Origin: Buxus sempervirens
Taxonomy: Eukaryota; Streptophyta; Magnoliopsida; Buxales; Buxaceae
Direction: 5' to 3'
Assembly: GCA_947561395.2 (NCBI GenBank)
Contig: OX387183.1
Location: 14,745,402-14,809,401, forward strand
DNA: 64,000 nt
In this document: positions 10,909 through 24,788 of the stretch, piece by piece
Layout of the letters: each line of letters opens with the position of its first letter
Numbering within the stretch: position 1 is the stretch's first letter
Notes under the pieces: generated by a model
What the model was told of the DNA's origin: nothing
Seen by the model: only the letters and a program-made list of their open reading frames with translations
The model's database searches: none
Position numbers and translations under genes: made by a program

Positions 10909-13900
10909 TGCATACTAAGAGCTTGTGCAAGTTTTTTTTTTTTTTTTTATTAGTTGGCCAAAAATTTTTTTCCTTTTTCTTTTTCTTTTCGGGTCAGCAA
11001 GATATCATTCAGTATATACAAATAACTGCATCTAAATCTTAAGCTGCTTCATCCGGGTGACTCACAGTGAAGCAACAAGATTCAAACTAGGTCCAAAGAA
11101 ATCACTTATCCCATATACTCAAACAAAGAGAAGCATTATTATTATTTGTTTTGAAAAGGTTTCATGTTTGATTTACATAATACATGATAAAATGAATCAA
11201 AAATTTGTCTTCAAAATCATACCCTTCTTTGGGAAGAAATACTCTATTCATGGAGAGAGAAAATTCTGCCTATCATGCAGTTGCCCTACTAATAGATAGA
11301 TCATTGACTAGGACTACTCGGCCAATAGCATTTAAATCTTCTAGATATAAGCCTTTTTCTCATTGCAGACTGTCCATGTTGAACAGGGATATATCCAAGT
11401 TGGGAAGGCAGATGCTAATAACATAATAAGGATCCATACCTGAATCATTCCCTTGCCCTTGATACTGTCACCCATATCCAGGCTCAATTCTCCCTTCGCT
11501 AGCATTTGACCATACCATGAATTACGACCTTTTAATAGTGTTACATAAGTGTCAGCCAACAAAGGCCCAGCAAGCTTTTCAGGTTCCTCCGTCAACAGAT
11601 GAGTAATAAATATCATCTCCGATGTACAGTGTGCAAAGTATACTGATTTGCTGGTAGCACTTTCATTGGTTAGAGCTGCTACCATACCTGCATAATCAAA
11701 TTTGAAGAGTGGGTGAATGCCAAATAGGTTCCAACTTCAAAATCACATTTTGTTCCCAAAGTAATTTTATCAACTAAATCTTCCTATTCCTACCATGTTC
11801 AACTATAACTTAAAATACATCTTTATACTAAGATTCTTAAAATATTTGCACACACACACACACAAAAACTTCCATTTTTATTCTTAAATGAAGAAACGTG
11901 TAAAAGCCAAAAACTAGCCAAAAACTTTTAGGAACTTTCAGTTGACATTTCAATCAAAGGATCAATGAAATAGGTACAAAATCAAATTTTCAGGTGGCCA
12001 TCTAATTAGAGCACAAAGGATTGTCATACAGTGATAATGATATGGTAAAACTGCTCGGAAATTCCCTATATTTCAATGCTAAGGTACTTTCATCGATCTG
12101 AAGAAATGTTTTTGATAAAAAAAATACATATAAATTCAGGCCGGGATTATCAACTTCCCAGGATGAGTCATTTTGGAACCACTGAGTCTCTTGCCATTTC
12201 AAAAACAGTTTCTCTTTGTGGGATCTCCAAGAGTATAGAAGGGTACAAAAAGAATAAGTTCGTCAAATAGAATAATTAAGATGACACCTTGTCTTTCATG
12301 AACCTTCCTCTTAATGGAGTATGATACATCACTACCTTTATATATGTTCAAGAAAATTTCATTGAACGATAAATTTACGTACCATTACTTCCTGAAGAAA
12401 TTCCACATTGCTTTTCAAAGAAATTCCAACCTATAACATTCTTTTCTAAGTTTTCTTTGTTTTTTCCACATTCCTTCCCAAAATAAAAAACAAAAGAAAA
12501 GTTTGAAGCAACGATTAACTTGTGACTGTCAAGGTGACTTGTTGAAATTCATGCTTTCTCTAATATAATTACAGGGTGTAGTCATGTCATTTTTTTTTAA
12601 ACAAAAAAATTAGAATTCCAACTTTGACATATATAGATGAATAATGTTCTTTAAGTCCTTCCACAAAAACATCATCAGGATGATAGATAAGAAGGAAAGT
12701 AGGAAAGTAGGATGATAAATAATCAGGATGATAGATAAGGAGAAAGAAAAAAATAGATCTGAGTTAGGGGGATGATAAATAAGACATATTACATAATTAT
12801 CATTTCTTCTGGAGAACACTAAGATAAGTATCATGTTGAGGAAAGAACTGAATATAGAGTGGGACAAAAGTAGTTCCAAGGTTCCACTATGCTGGTTATG
12901 AAACCGCTTCATCCAAGGTTTGTCGTTCCATTCCCATTTGGTTGAAATTTTTCCAGCACACCGCTCGTGCTGCTGGATTTTTCAAGCTGTGAGGCTAAGA
13001 AATTCTAAAAAGTCTTTAAAAAATAAAAAACATGAGAAAATTCACAAAATTATTAAAAACCCTAAGTTTTCATAAAAATTAGAAAAATAAAATTATGGTG
13101 AACTAATATGTATATGAAGATTTTTACAAACTTCTCAAATAATTTCTAAAATTTTCAATATGAAATTATCATTTAAATAAATAAATTGTCCAAGCAATAG
13201 CTCAACAAAATAAATGACCTTCATAGGATTGCCTAGTTGGTAAGGGAAGAACCTTGGGATGAATTGTAAACCCAGACATCTTGGGTTCAAAACCTCTTGC
13301 TGGTGCTCTCAAACTTAAATGATACATGGGCCTTGAGGGTGGGTTCATGCATCCAGGGGTTTACTTCCCTAGGGTGGGTCCAATAGAGGCTCTGTCTAGG
13401 GTAGGTTCCCACATTACAAAAAAATAATAACAATAAATAAATGACCTTCGGTTGACATTTACTAACTTCCTAAAAAGTTTTAAAAATTTTTTATTTTTTA
13501 TATTCTTAATATTAGATTACTATTTTGAATAATCAATTGTCCAAAGCATACTTAGATAAGTAAATGACCTTAACAAGCTCTGAAGATTTTTTATTAATTT
13601 TTCTACAGTTTTTTGAAAATTTTATAATATTTTCAATAGTAAATTATTATTTAAATAATTATTGCCACTTAAATCGATTTTATGCAAAGAAACGTCAACC
13701 ATTGATGTTATGTTGTTGTTCAATTACATTCTATAATTTTTTTAAGAATATTTCATATTTTCATGAATTTTTAATGTCTTAATATTTATCTAAATTATCA
13801 AAAAATAAGAATACTAATTTTTGTCTAGAACCAAAAAGGACAAAACAGGCTTGTTTCACCCATTCCACCCCTAAATTTATCAGCATAAGAAACATTTTAA

Positions 13901-16900
13901 TTAGTACTATTCAAAATTGAACTGAAATGTGTAAAATGGGCTGGTTCCACCAATTTCATCCATAAATTTACTGGTCAAAATTATCATGACATTGGCAAAA
14001 CAGGTTGGAACAGTCTGTTTCTCCCCTAAATTTATCAGCATGACCGAAAATTTCGTTCTTGCTAGTAAATTTAAGGGTGAAACGGGCAGCATAACAAAAT
14101 GTGGAACTTCTGTATCGAAATCCACCATCAAGAGCAAAATTTTGGCAGCATGGGCAAAATTTTGCGGGCACAACAAACCATCGGCAGTTCATCAAACACT
14201 GATCAAGATGTGCTCTTCCACTCAAATTTCATCTTCTCGTAAACCTCAAATCTGATGTTTATAAATGCTGAGGCATTAAATGAGGCACTTTATCTGACCA
14301 AAGCATGAGGTGCAAGCCTAAGACATGAGACTTAAACCTCAAAAGCACGCATTTAGATTGAATAAATTAAAATTATATTTTATAATAATAAAACTTTCTT
14401 TTACCTATCAAAAAAAAAATTAAGAAAAATATTTGAAGGGAAAGAATCAAGAAAAGGATTTAGCAACTTAGTCTCAAATTTCTTAAATGTAAGCAGGGAA
14501 TGAGTTATTGTAAATAGAGTCTCATAATGATTTAAGAATTGTGAATAGAAACTTAATTATGAAAATTCAATTCAATAAATAAAAGTAAACAAGTCTGCAT
14601 CTCGAAGATAGCCTTTAGCTAATTGAGTCTGATAATGATTTCTTAATGCCTTTTGAAGCATGGGCCAGATTGTATCATAACCGTTCAAAAAGTAAAAGTA
14701 ACAAGTAAAAATAGAGTCTCATAATGATTTCTTAATGCGTTTTGAAGCAGGGGCCAAACAGTATCAATGCCTTTTGGCATTAGGAAAAAGGAAAAAAAAT
14801 TTCCCAACACATCCAAAACTCTTGGTATTGCTACTGTTATATTGATGTATTTAGTACCTCTTAGGTGATACAACATTGATTCTGATCTGTAAACAAGTAA
14901 TGAAGGATAAATGCTTACTAATATTAGTTGTCCCTAAAAAATATAAAATTCAAATTCAAATTAAAAAGGAGAAAAAGAAAAAAAAAACAATGTTTGCCAA
15001 GTAAGATATTAGGAAATTGTAGAGTCAGTGCAAGGAGGTTATTTGCGGGCTGGAAGTTGGACTTGGATTACGGTGTAATGAAATTAATTCAGATGTATGT
15101 TATGAAGAGATAAACATTACTATATAAAAAATGACATCATAAAGATCCATCTTATACACTTCCAATTTGCTACTACATGAGAGTTGAACCAGTTGAAGAA
15201 TATTCTCTCACAGATACAAGATCTCATGTTACCTTCCTTCTTGTTGATGTCAACTGAACTTTATTTGGATGGTTGGCTATCTGTAGGCTAGGAGAATTTT
15301 CAAAAGCATGGTTTCTACAGGGTCAGTGAAGCTATCAGAATAGTTTCTTTCAAGAGACAACTTATATAAAAATTCTAAGTCAATACCCAACAGAATCATA
15401 TCATAACTAGTATTTCCACTGCCAAGTCATGAAATCAGACTGCCTTTTGGGATCCAAAACAAAGTTACAAAATTTACAAAACTCCAATTTCTAGGACTCT
15501 AAAACATGAGTTGGAGACTTAAATGCAGTCAAGGTCTAAAATTCCGCATCATAACCAAAGACTCCTTTCTAGAAGCCTTGAAAGTATTTTCCACACCATA
15601 ATAAGTGCTTAAAATATCATTCATGTCCAAACTAAAGGCTGCACAGCACAAAATTCCAACAGATAGGCTCTTCTGAAGTGCCACAGCTCCTGAGTTCCTT
15701 TCTTTGTTGGCACTGCACCTTAACTTCTATATGCTACTAATCATAACTCTTCCAGCCTTACTTAGAAAACTAACAGATAAAGAGAAACTCACTAAACAAA
15801 AATACCAATACACTAAGAATGTTCGAAGCTCAAGCTGTAAGTTTATTATTAAAGAACTGAAACTTACCAGCTCCAATGGCATAGACATTTTTCAAGCCAC
15901 CCATAACTTCGTGAGTGACAAGGTCACTGTTATCCCACACAGTGAAATGGGGCTGCCTCAAAAACCTTGCTAAAGGTTTCCTCCACTTTTCAGCTCCGCA
16001 TATCCGAGCATTAGCATACTCCTTGTTGTAAATCTCTGAAGCAATATTTGGTCCTCCAAGATAAAGAACATTCTCCATAGGAACTCCAGCTGCCAGGAAT
16101 ATATGCTTTAGCTTGAAGGGCGAAAGGTATTTTTAAAAATGAAAATTTACTATGAGTCAAACATTGCAATCTCCAGTTCAGAAAAGTTAACTATGAAGAT
16201 ACATGTCCTGATTCATATAATTATCAATTAAAATGACAATAATATATATAAAATGCATTACACAATATAAACTACATAGTATGTATTGCTGCATATTTTA
16301 AAAAAAAAAAAGAAAGATTAAAAATCCATCCATTCCTACATTTTCTTCCAACAATGTTTAAGCATGTGTGACATGCAGAAAAGGGAACCACCCACTGTGA
16401 GAAGTGTCCTATGTATCAAAAATTAAGCAGAAATAGGAACAATGAATAAAAGAAGATTCATAAGCTTGGCGAATGGTGAAATTGCATACAAAAATACTAA
16501 AAAGAAAATTTTTAATTGAAATTGGCAGCATAACAAATTTTCCAATGGCAAAACACTAAATAACTCATTCTAGTTAAACAGGGTAGATTACCATGATGAC
16601 AGCAACATACATTTCCAATATCAGACATGCGTAAGCTTGTAATTACTTCTGTTCTCCTTGTATCGATGAAAATTTCTATGTAGCCTTTCACACTTTCTAT
16701 TTCAAAATAAATTAGAGATGGTAAGCTAAAGAGTGTTTATGCTGCAATACCATCAAGTGCAAGAAATGCGAGCAAAGGTCACATTCCCAAATCAAAAGTG
16801 AAAGAAAAAGTGTAATCCAGTCTCCTGGAAGATAGATGAAGTCGGGAGATCCCTTAAATCTTCTTTGTGCCAACTTTGCAAGCAGCAAGTCTTTCACAAT

Positions 16901-18085
16901 TATACAAAAGATCTATTTTTTGTTTTCAATTATTTCATTTAACAGCACCATTTGCGGCATTAATCTCCAACCAGGTTGATTTCCTGCTCCTATCCCAGAA
17001 AAACAACCATTGCTCCTGTCAACTCTCTATTCAATTGAAACCACCTTTTGGCTTAATCAGTATTAGATCTTGTAGTAATCGTTTTTCTGATTCTTATTAA
17101 TCCATGCTTCCAAATCCCGCGCCGCCACACCCCACCCCCTCCCTCCAAAAAAAAGCACACACACTATGCTTTTATTACAGAATCAATCTAATATCAAGAC
17201 AGGGCCAGAAACTGTCTTTTCAGTCCTCTAAGTATCTGTTTCACAACCATCAGATAACCAGGCACCAAAAAAGTGAGAAACACACTTGTAAGTCAATTGT
17301 TTCATAGAAAGCAAGACAGGGCCAGAAATTGTCTTTTTTCAGTAAGTAGACAACATAATATTCAATTAAACAGACCATGCAAAGGAAACATAAAAGGAAA
17401 TGGAAGAAGAACGCTTACTTGCTTGATGGATCATTTTTGTCGGAGTAATTATATGGGGAACAGGCTCCAATGCAGCTTCTATACCCTTTGCCAAGGAGAT
17501 GATTATGGGCATTGTAATTCTTTCCTTCCAATACTTACTTATCTCTTCAAACACCTCACGAGTTTCAGTTGATGGTAAGCCATTCACCACAATATCAGCA
17601 TCCCAGATGGCCTCCTGCAAATTGGTGACAACCTTCAAAGGACATAGTGGAGTATCAATCATGTTCAAACAGAATCCATCTTTCAAAATTTCATCTGCAT
17701 ATAGCGTTCGGTCGCCCAGTCTTGCCTCAACATACTTCAAATATGCACACCGCCTGATCAGACGCCTCAATACATCCTCCCTAGAATTGATCACCTCAAA
17801 TAGGTGCTCTGCAGTAGCTCTATCAACAGACCTTCCTGGCCTTCTCCATATCCTAATCTGAACCTTTTCTCGAAGATGACCATAGCTGTCTTGCAACAGA
17901 GCTGTGAAAACACTACCCCAAGCTCCAGCCCCAACACCAACAATCCTCAGAAGATCACCGTCCGCTTTGCCCAGAAGATGACGAAGCTCATCAAGCTTCT
18001 CATCCACACCGTTAGAGTTGTGAGCAGAGCCATTAGAGTACATATTATGAGCCCCACCTATTGTATTTTCAACCATCTTCTTCAA
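10295..18085 (-). CDS. GPDHC1: cytosolic NAD+ glycerol-3-phosphate dehydrogenase
   Basis: Interconverts dihydroxyacetone phosphate and sn-glycerol-3-phosphate with NADH (EC 1.1.1.8), feeding glycerolipid synthesis and the cytosol-mitochondrion redox shuttle. Minus-strand exons: 18085-17419, 16089-15868, 11687-11440, 10799-10660, 10442-10295; all introns are GT-AG and the frame stays open for 474 aa. The Rossmann motif GVGAGAWG is at residues 50-57 and the catalytic-lysine motif [12 protein letters not shown] puts Lys at 289. The protein closely follows Arabidopsis At2g41540 (462 aa) to its C-terminal [10 protein letters not shown]. No transit peptide is obvious, agreeing with a cytosolic form. 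The start could be Met1 or Met4; Met4 (18076) matches the Arabidopsis N-terminus better. Intron 2 (4.2 kb) is inflated and carries a SINE. The gene faces away from the S-formylglutathione hydrolase gene, as neighbours of the same ancestral pair. Confidence 0.95.
10848..10906. repeat. (AT)n microsatellite in GPDH intron 3
   Basis: About 29 uninterrupted AT dinucleotides lie in the 640-bp intron between exons 3 and 4 of the minus-strand GPDH gene. A T-run of about 18 bases follows at 10932-10949. It probably varies in length between individuals. Confidence 0.95.
13223..13435 (+). mobile_element. tRNA-derived SINE in GPDH intron 2
   Basis: A 213-bp insertion with an RNA polymerase III A box (TTGCCTAGTTGG, 13229-13240) and B box (GGGTTCAAAACC, 13283-13294), spaced as in tRNA-derived SINEs, and an A-rich tail. 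It is bounded by a 14-bp target duplication, AATAAATGACCTTC, at 13209-13222 and 13436-13449. The perfect duplication suggests a fairly recent insertion. It lies antisense to the host GPDH gene. I cannot assign the SINE family (Au-like is possible). Confidence 0.85.
13800..14260. repeat. degenerate internal repeat in GPDH intron 2
   Basis: The motif CCCCTAAATTTATCAGCAT occurs near 13867 and again near 14022, with further looser and inverted copies (AAATTTAAGGGTGAAACGGG near 14070). It looks like an old, decayed repeat element. The overlapping open frames on both strands show no recognisable domain. Confidence 0.45.
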
Positions 18086-19194
18086 GATAAATCAAACTCA
18101 ATTCCTTGATTAATAACACAAGTAAAACAACCAAAGCCGCACAGATCAGAAGGAAAACACTGCTTCCTTTCCTCCTTAGAGAGGCTTCCCTAATCAAACA
18201 TTCAGAGTTGAATTTGCTCAAATTTCAAAGAACTTGCAACAATCCACATCTAATTTTGTATAATTTTTGCTTCCTTTCACTCCACACAACTCCAATATCC
18301 CCTGAGAAGAATAGAACCAACCTTCGGGAATCCTCACAGACACCAGACAACAATATTCTTATTGGTGGGATTTTCACCAAATCAGAGCTAATTCTTCTCT
18401 AGCCAGATTTTCAACCCATAACAATCACTGATACTCATCTGTCCTTCATGTTAGAGAATAATAAATAAGGGGTTAAACAAATTGGTTTGTCATTCCTTTA
18501 AACTTCTACGAACACACATACAGAATTTTCCAAAACATTAGAACGCAGCTTGGAAATCTCCGTTAGAGCTTAGGTCGTCTTACTGACCAAACTACCCCAA
18601 GAAAAAGTTAATTAAAGGGAATGAAAAGGACAACGTTTCGTGTCGGTTACTACAAGCCGCTGATGTTGATCTGGGCGTTGCTTCCCTTTGATTTATTTCT
18701 GCAAAACCCTCCAAAAGCTCCGAGTTTTTGAGCCTTAGAGCCGGCATTTCTGCTGCCTGATGAGATGGGTAATTGGGTCCCTTCAATTCTCCGCAAGAAC
18801 AAATTTATAAAAAAAGAAAAACATCAAATTTGGAGAAATCCCAGAAGCGAAAACAGTTTTTGGCGAATCGGGTTTGTGTAGAAAATAAGATAATGACCTA
18901 TTTGATACGCTTCTTGAGAAAAGAAACAGAGAGTGAGGCGCTAGAAGTGCATGCACTTGCAAGTTGCAAGGGATGTTGCAATGAGATATAGATGCAAGGG
19001 AAAGGGCAAAAGACGGCTTTGTTTTTTTCATTAATTTTTTTCTTTTTGAACCAAATAAAAAAGTGGTTTTATAGTTTTTTAGTTCTTGCTTTGCTTTATT
19101 TTTCTGTCCTTGAAGTTCCTCTTTTATTTTATATTTTTTCCCTTTCCCGTGCTAAGGAAAAATAAAACTTCTCTTTTAAATGTTTGATTATACC
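18086..19194. promoter_or_regulatory. 5' flank of the GPDH gene
   Basis: This is DNA upstream of the minus-strand GPDH start and should include its 5' UTR and promoter. I could not place a convincing TATA box or an upstream intron by eye. The short frames here look random. Confidence 0.4.
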
Positions 19195-19473
19195 CAAGGT
19201 TCTGCGTTTCGGTGTCGGTAGGCGTGCCGCCCATCGGGTTTTTTTTTGTGCCGGTGGAAATTTCGTTGGCACGCCGCTCCATTTCACGTATAAAAAATAA
19301 TTTTTTTTCTGTTTCGTCCGTGCTGCTCGGCACGCCGCTCCGTGCCGGTGACAAATCGTCGAAATTTCGTTGAGTCGCTAGCGATGCACCCAGAACGATT
19401 TCCCTCGGCAAAACGCATCGCCGGGGGTCCCTGTACCGAAATTGCGTGGCGTGCCGCCGAAATTGTAAACCTT
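19195..19473. mobile_element. Mutator-like MITE, GC-rich interior
   Basis: 279 bp flanked by a perfect 9-bp duplication GATTATACC (19186-19194 and 19474-19482). The ends are inverted: left CAAGGTTCTGCGTTTCGG, right (reverse complement) AAGGTTTACAATTTCGG. The interior carries repeated GGCACGCCG / GTGCCGGTG motifs and is much richer in GC than its surroundings. The 9-bp duplication points to the Mutator superfamily. No transposase is present. Confidence 0.8.
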
Positions 19474-19482
19474 GATTATACC

Positions 19483-20118
19483 TAATACATAGAATCTAGA
19501 GAGAGAGAAAAGATAATAAAAAAAAAAAAGAAAAACGAAAGAGAGAGAGTGAGTCTGAATGTTGCTATGCCTTCCACTGGCCCCATTGATGTCCTAGTGT
19601 GGCTCACTGGCACAGAGGCCCAGCTGGTGCCCATGCTAGCTACTGCAGCTCAGTCTTGCAGCTGAGTCCCTTCAGTGTTTCTCACATTACCTTCAACAAA
19701 TGCTTTTCCACAACAGAAGACAAAGCGCTTTTTTTTTTATCATCACAGTGATGATGAATGAAGTTTGGCCCACACCAATGTGTTAAGTCATCTCACTTTC
19801 AATTTTTTTTTTTTGGTAGTGCATCTCACTTTCAATTGCCCAATAGTTTTAAAACCATTTCCATTCAATTGTCCAATCCCTCAATTGAATCAATGGCAAT
19901 TTTGTAATATGGATATGAATAAATGATGCAATTTTGTTTTACTCATCCTTTTTCACAAAACCCAACTTCCCACTTCAAAAAATTCTTGGAATTTTGCATT
20001 TTAAACTGTTGAATATAAGAAATTACTGCAGCTTTCTCATCTTTACATTGGGATTAATAAATTATGAGGTAAAAACAGATTGTTGAAATGCAACATCATA
20101 TGATGGGCTTGATCTGAG
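19483..20118. other. unassigned DNA left of the LINE
   Basis: AT-rich sequence with a purine-rich GAGAGA stretch near 19499 and 19539 and a few T runs. No gene, RNA or transposon end could be recognised. Confidence 0.4.
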
Positions 20119-21441
20119 AACCCATATGTTTCTTTTTCTTTTTTTATGAGAAATGAAGATATTAATAAAAACACAATCAAGTTACAAATCTGGGGTGGGT
20201 TCTCCCCATAAAATCTTCCCATACTATTTTCCTAACCGAGGCTGGTAAGTCAGATTTCCAGAAACAAGAGAACCGTTGAAGCGCAAAGCTGGCCAACCCA
20301 TCTTCGGCGAAGTTGGCTTCCCTGTAGATGTTTGAGATTCTGAAGTCAATGAAGAGCCTACTCAAGGAGCGGGCTTCTTCCATCCAATGATGAATTTTCC
20401 AAGGTGTCACAGAGGGGTTGCGAAAGGAGAGTACCACTAATTCGGAATCACTTTCAATTAAGACTCGTTGAAAATTCATAGCTAGGGCCATCTGGATGCC
20501 TTCCAGCAGCGCTTGAGATCTCGCCATTAAAGTGTCTGCAGTTCCAACATTGTTTGCAATCACCCCAATAGCTATACCGTCGAAGTTCCTTGCAATCACT
20601 CCCACCGCTGCTTGGCCAAGAGCGCCTTGAGTTGCACCATCGACGTTTATTTTGGCCCATCCCTCTGGTGGCCTACTCCATTTGATGTGGATCTCTTGTT
20701 GGATTGCCTTTCCTGTGCTGCTTTTCATCCCATATATCTTCTCTGAGTCCACCTGCAGACCATTGAAATTAGCTGAAGTTAGTCGAAGGTTAGGTTCCTT
20801 ACTTTCAAACACCATTTTGTTCCTAGCTTTCCATATAATCCAACATAGGTTCGCCCAACTAGCCCACATCAATTGGTCATTTAGTTTATCATTTCCCACC
20901 ATTTTCCACAAATGTTGAAAGACCCACTCCTTGCAGCTGTTGATATGCAAATTGTCACTAATTCTTCCCGCAATCCTTCCGAACCACAGAGCTCTTGTTA
21001 GCTCGCATTTGAAGAATAGGTGCAGATGAGACTCCTGTTCCCTGCCACAAAGGGAGCACATTTCAGTTGGGACCCCCAACCTCCTCTGTGCAATGTCGGT
21101 TAGTTTCCTTCATGCAAAGTCTTCCATAGAAAAAACAACCTTATTTTCTGGGGACAAGGAAGGTGCCAAATCTTTAACCAATCTAGCTCTTCTGATCTTG
21201 TGCTGACTACATTACTAATGATCTTATAAGTAGAAGAAACAGAGAACATACCTCAGGCTGTCCCTTTCCAGATAAGTTTATCCTGAGGAGCGTACTTACT
21301 GATGGGTATTGAGCTTATTTGGTTTGCTACCTGGTCTGTCCAAATCTCTTTAAGCTTGTCTAATCTCCAGCACCTAGCATTTTGGTCAATCAGCTCTGCA
21401 ACCTTGGGGTGTGCTTGGCTCCCCATCTTACTAGAGCTTGG

Positions 21442-21724
21442 TGTTGGGATTGTGGAGCCTGAGCTGGTTTGCGAGCGGGGCGAACTGCGGGTCGAGCTGC
21501 GCTGTCAGCTTGCGAGGGGCACGGGGGCAACGCCCCCTGCAGGGAGGGCGAGGGGCAAGATTGCCGAACCAAGTATTTTTCTGTGTTTTTCTTCTTTGCT
21601 TTACTCTGTCTTCCATATTTGTTTGCTTTACTTATTTTCTCTTAATTCATCGAATCCCAAGATCTGGGAACCCTTGGTGAGTTTAGATTGATCTACATAG
21701 GTATAGATTGGTTTATTCTTAACA
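21442..21724 (+). repeat. 5' LTR of the Tnt1-like copia element
   Basis: 283 bp, TGTTGGG...TTAACA. It matches the 3' LTR in its first ~70 and last ~168 bp; the middle is unlike its partner and is GC-rich. The primer-binding site follows at 21727. Confidence 0.9.
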
Positions 21725-24700
21725 AATGGTATCAAAGCTTTGCTTTTGTGACCATTGGCACAGAAGGTGTTTGACGAATTTTTTCTGTCAAAGTATTTCG
21801 TCTGTTGGCACAGAAGGTGTTTGACGAAATTCCTGTGAAAGTCTTTCGTCAGTATTTTGGTTCTAGTGGGAGCGATGACTTCAGAGAAGGAATCAAGTAA
21901 AGGAATAGAAAAGTTTGATGGTTCAAACTTCGGGTATTGGAAGATGCATATAGAGGATTACCTCTATATGAAGGATCTGTACCAACCTTTGGGTACGATG
22001 CCTGCAAGTATGAAGGAGGAAGAATGGGATGTGCTTGATAGAAAAGCACTCAGCACCATAAGGCTGACACTATTGAAGTCTGTTGCTTTTAATGTTAAGG
22101 CCGAGAAGACTACAGCCTCTCTTATGGCAACTCTCTCTAAAATGTATGAGCAGCCATCTGCAGCAAACAAGGTGCATTTGATAAAGAAGTTGTTCAATCT
22201 GAAGATGGATGAAGGTGCAAATTTCAGAGAACATCTGAATAAGTTCAATGAAATTGTCAATCAGTTAGCCACAGTTGACATCGAATTCAAGGATGAGATT
22301 CGAGCATTGTTGGTTCTCAGTCAGCTGCCTGAGAGCTGGAATGGCATGGTTACTAGGATCAGTAGCTCTGCTGGGAAGACACCATTGCAGTTTGACAATG
22401 TGGTTAGTATGATCATGTCTGAAGACATTCGAAGGAAATCAGATGAGACTTCCACTTCACGATCTGTATTGAACATGGAAAGCAGAGGCAGAAACTCCAA
22501 GAAGGGTTTAGATCGTTCAGAGCGGGGAAAATCCAAGTCCAACAATCACAGGTCGAAGTCTTGATCCAGGAACATTGAATGTTGGAATTTTGGTAAGAAA
22601 GGACACTTTAAAAATCAATTCAAAGCTCCAAAGAAAGAAAATGAAACAATGAAGAAACCTGAGGCAAATGTCATTGCCGAAGACTTAGATGATGCCTTGA
22701 TATGCTCTTTGGAGAGCAAGGCAGAGTCATGGGTGCTTGATTCTGGAGCATCTTTCCATGCTACCTCAAGCAGAGAACTCTTTGTGAGTTATGTACCTGG
22801 TAACCTAGGGAAGGTGTACCTTGGTGATGACCAACCATGCGATGTGGTTGGTAAAGGAGATGTGCAGATCAAGTTGAACGAGTTTGTGTGGAAATTGAAG
22901 GATGTGAGACACATCCCTGACTTGAGGAAGAATCTGATCTCAGTGGGGCAGTTGGCAAATGAAGGTTATATCACAACTTTCAATGACGAAACCTGGAAGG
23001 TTTCCAGAGGTGTAATGATAGTTGCACGTGGAAAGAAGAATGGCACTCTTTACACGACGACAAATACTTGTGGGTCAATTGCAGTTGCAGATTTCAAGGA
23101 GGATCCAAACTTATGGCACTAGAGGCTCAGACATGTGAGTGAGAAAGGACTCAAGGTTATGCACTCCAAAGGAAAACTACCGGGACTTCAGTCAGTCGAT
23201 GTGGACTTGTGCGAGAGTTGCATTTTTGGAAAGCAGAGAAGGGTGACCTTCAAGAAAGATGGCAAACCAAGAATGCAGGAGAAGCTTGACCTGGTTCATA
23301 CTGATGTTTGGGGGCTAGCTACTGTCTCATCCATTGGAGGTAAGTCTTATTTTGTGACTTTCATTGACGACCACTCTAGAAAGGTGTGGGTGTATTTCTT
23401 GAGACAGAAATCTGAGGTGTACGAGATGTTCAAGAAGTGGAAAGCCATGGTGGAGAATAAGACTGGTTTGAGAATCAAGAGGCTGAGATCTGACAATGGT
23501 GGTGAGTATGAAGACACCGAATTCAAGAAATTCTGCTACGAGAATGGAATCAGGTTAGAAAAGGACATTGCCAGGAACTCCACAGCAGAATGGAGTTGCA
23601 GAACGAATGAACCAGACATTGACTGAGAAAGCCAGAAGCATGTGCATCCAGGCAGGATTGCCCAAGCAATTTTGGGCAGAGGCAGTCAACACAGCAGCAT
23701 ACCTAATCAACCGAGGACCATCAGTACCATTGGATCACATGTTACTAGAGGAGGTATGGAGCGACAAGGAGGTAAAACTTTCCCACTTGAAAGTTTTCGG
23801 CTGTGTTTCTTATGTGCACATCAGTGATCATATTAGGAGTAAGCTTGATCCTAAGTCACTGAAGTGTACTTTCATTGGATACGGCAGAGATGAATATGGA
23901 TACCGGTTTTGGGATGACCAGAACAATAAGGTAATCAGAAGTCAAGATGTTATCTTCAATGAAAGGGTGATGTACAAGGATAGAAGTGCAGTGCAGTGCA
24001 GTCCAGTGGCCCAACACAGGAAGATCCAACATATGTCGAGTTGGATGATATTTCAGAGAATAGTGTAGCACATCGGACAATTGAGAGTTCACAATCAGAT
24101 GAGCATACACCGCAGAGCAGCACACAACAGAGTGATGCAGTGCAAATTCCAGCCCCTGATCCTGTACCTAGGAGGTCTTCCCGACCTCATGTTCCAAACA
24201 GGAGGTATGTGAATTACTTGTTGCTCACTGATGCAAGTGAACCTAAATGCTATGATGAAGCATGTCAGGTAGCAGATGCTAGCAAGTGGGACCTTGCAAT
24301 GAAGGATGAGATGAAGTCCCTTATCTCCAACATCACCTGGAAATTAGCTGAGTTACCAGAGGGAAATTAGCTTTATCCACTACAGAGGCAGAATACGTGG
24401 CAGTGACTGAGGCTAGCGAAGAGATGATTTGGTTACAGAGTTTGTTAGCAGAATTGGGTTTCAAGCAGGTGAAGAATGTTTTGCACAGTGACAGTCAGAG
24501 TGCTATACATTTAGCAAAGAACTCAGCATTTCATTCGAGGACTAAGCACATCGGATTACGTTATCACTTCATCAGATCTCTTCTGGAGGATGAGGTGTTA
24601 GCTCTTAAGAAGATCCAAGGAAGCAAGAATCCAGCTGACATGTTAACCACAACAATGACGACAAAGAAACTGGAGCTGTGCTCGGCTTCAGTGAGTCTTC

Positions 24701-24788
24701 AAGCTTGAGGATGTGGATGAGCGCACCAAAATGCACCGATCGTTGTTGGAGTTGTTTATTCCTGAGCTACAGTCTCCAAGTGGGAGAT

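Noticed and set aside
10629-10913. Minus-strand frame with a YIYIYI run
   Set aside because: It joins GPDH exon 4 to an intronic (AT)n microsatellite. Only 10660-10799 is coding.
13223-13300. tRNA gene
   Set aside because: A and B boxes are present, but the rest does not fold as a tRNA and target duplications plus an A-rich tail mark it as a SINE.
13907-14255. Three overlapping frames in GPDH intron 2
   Set aside because: They arise from a decayed internal repeat; no domain, and they lie on both strands of an intron.
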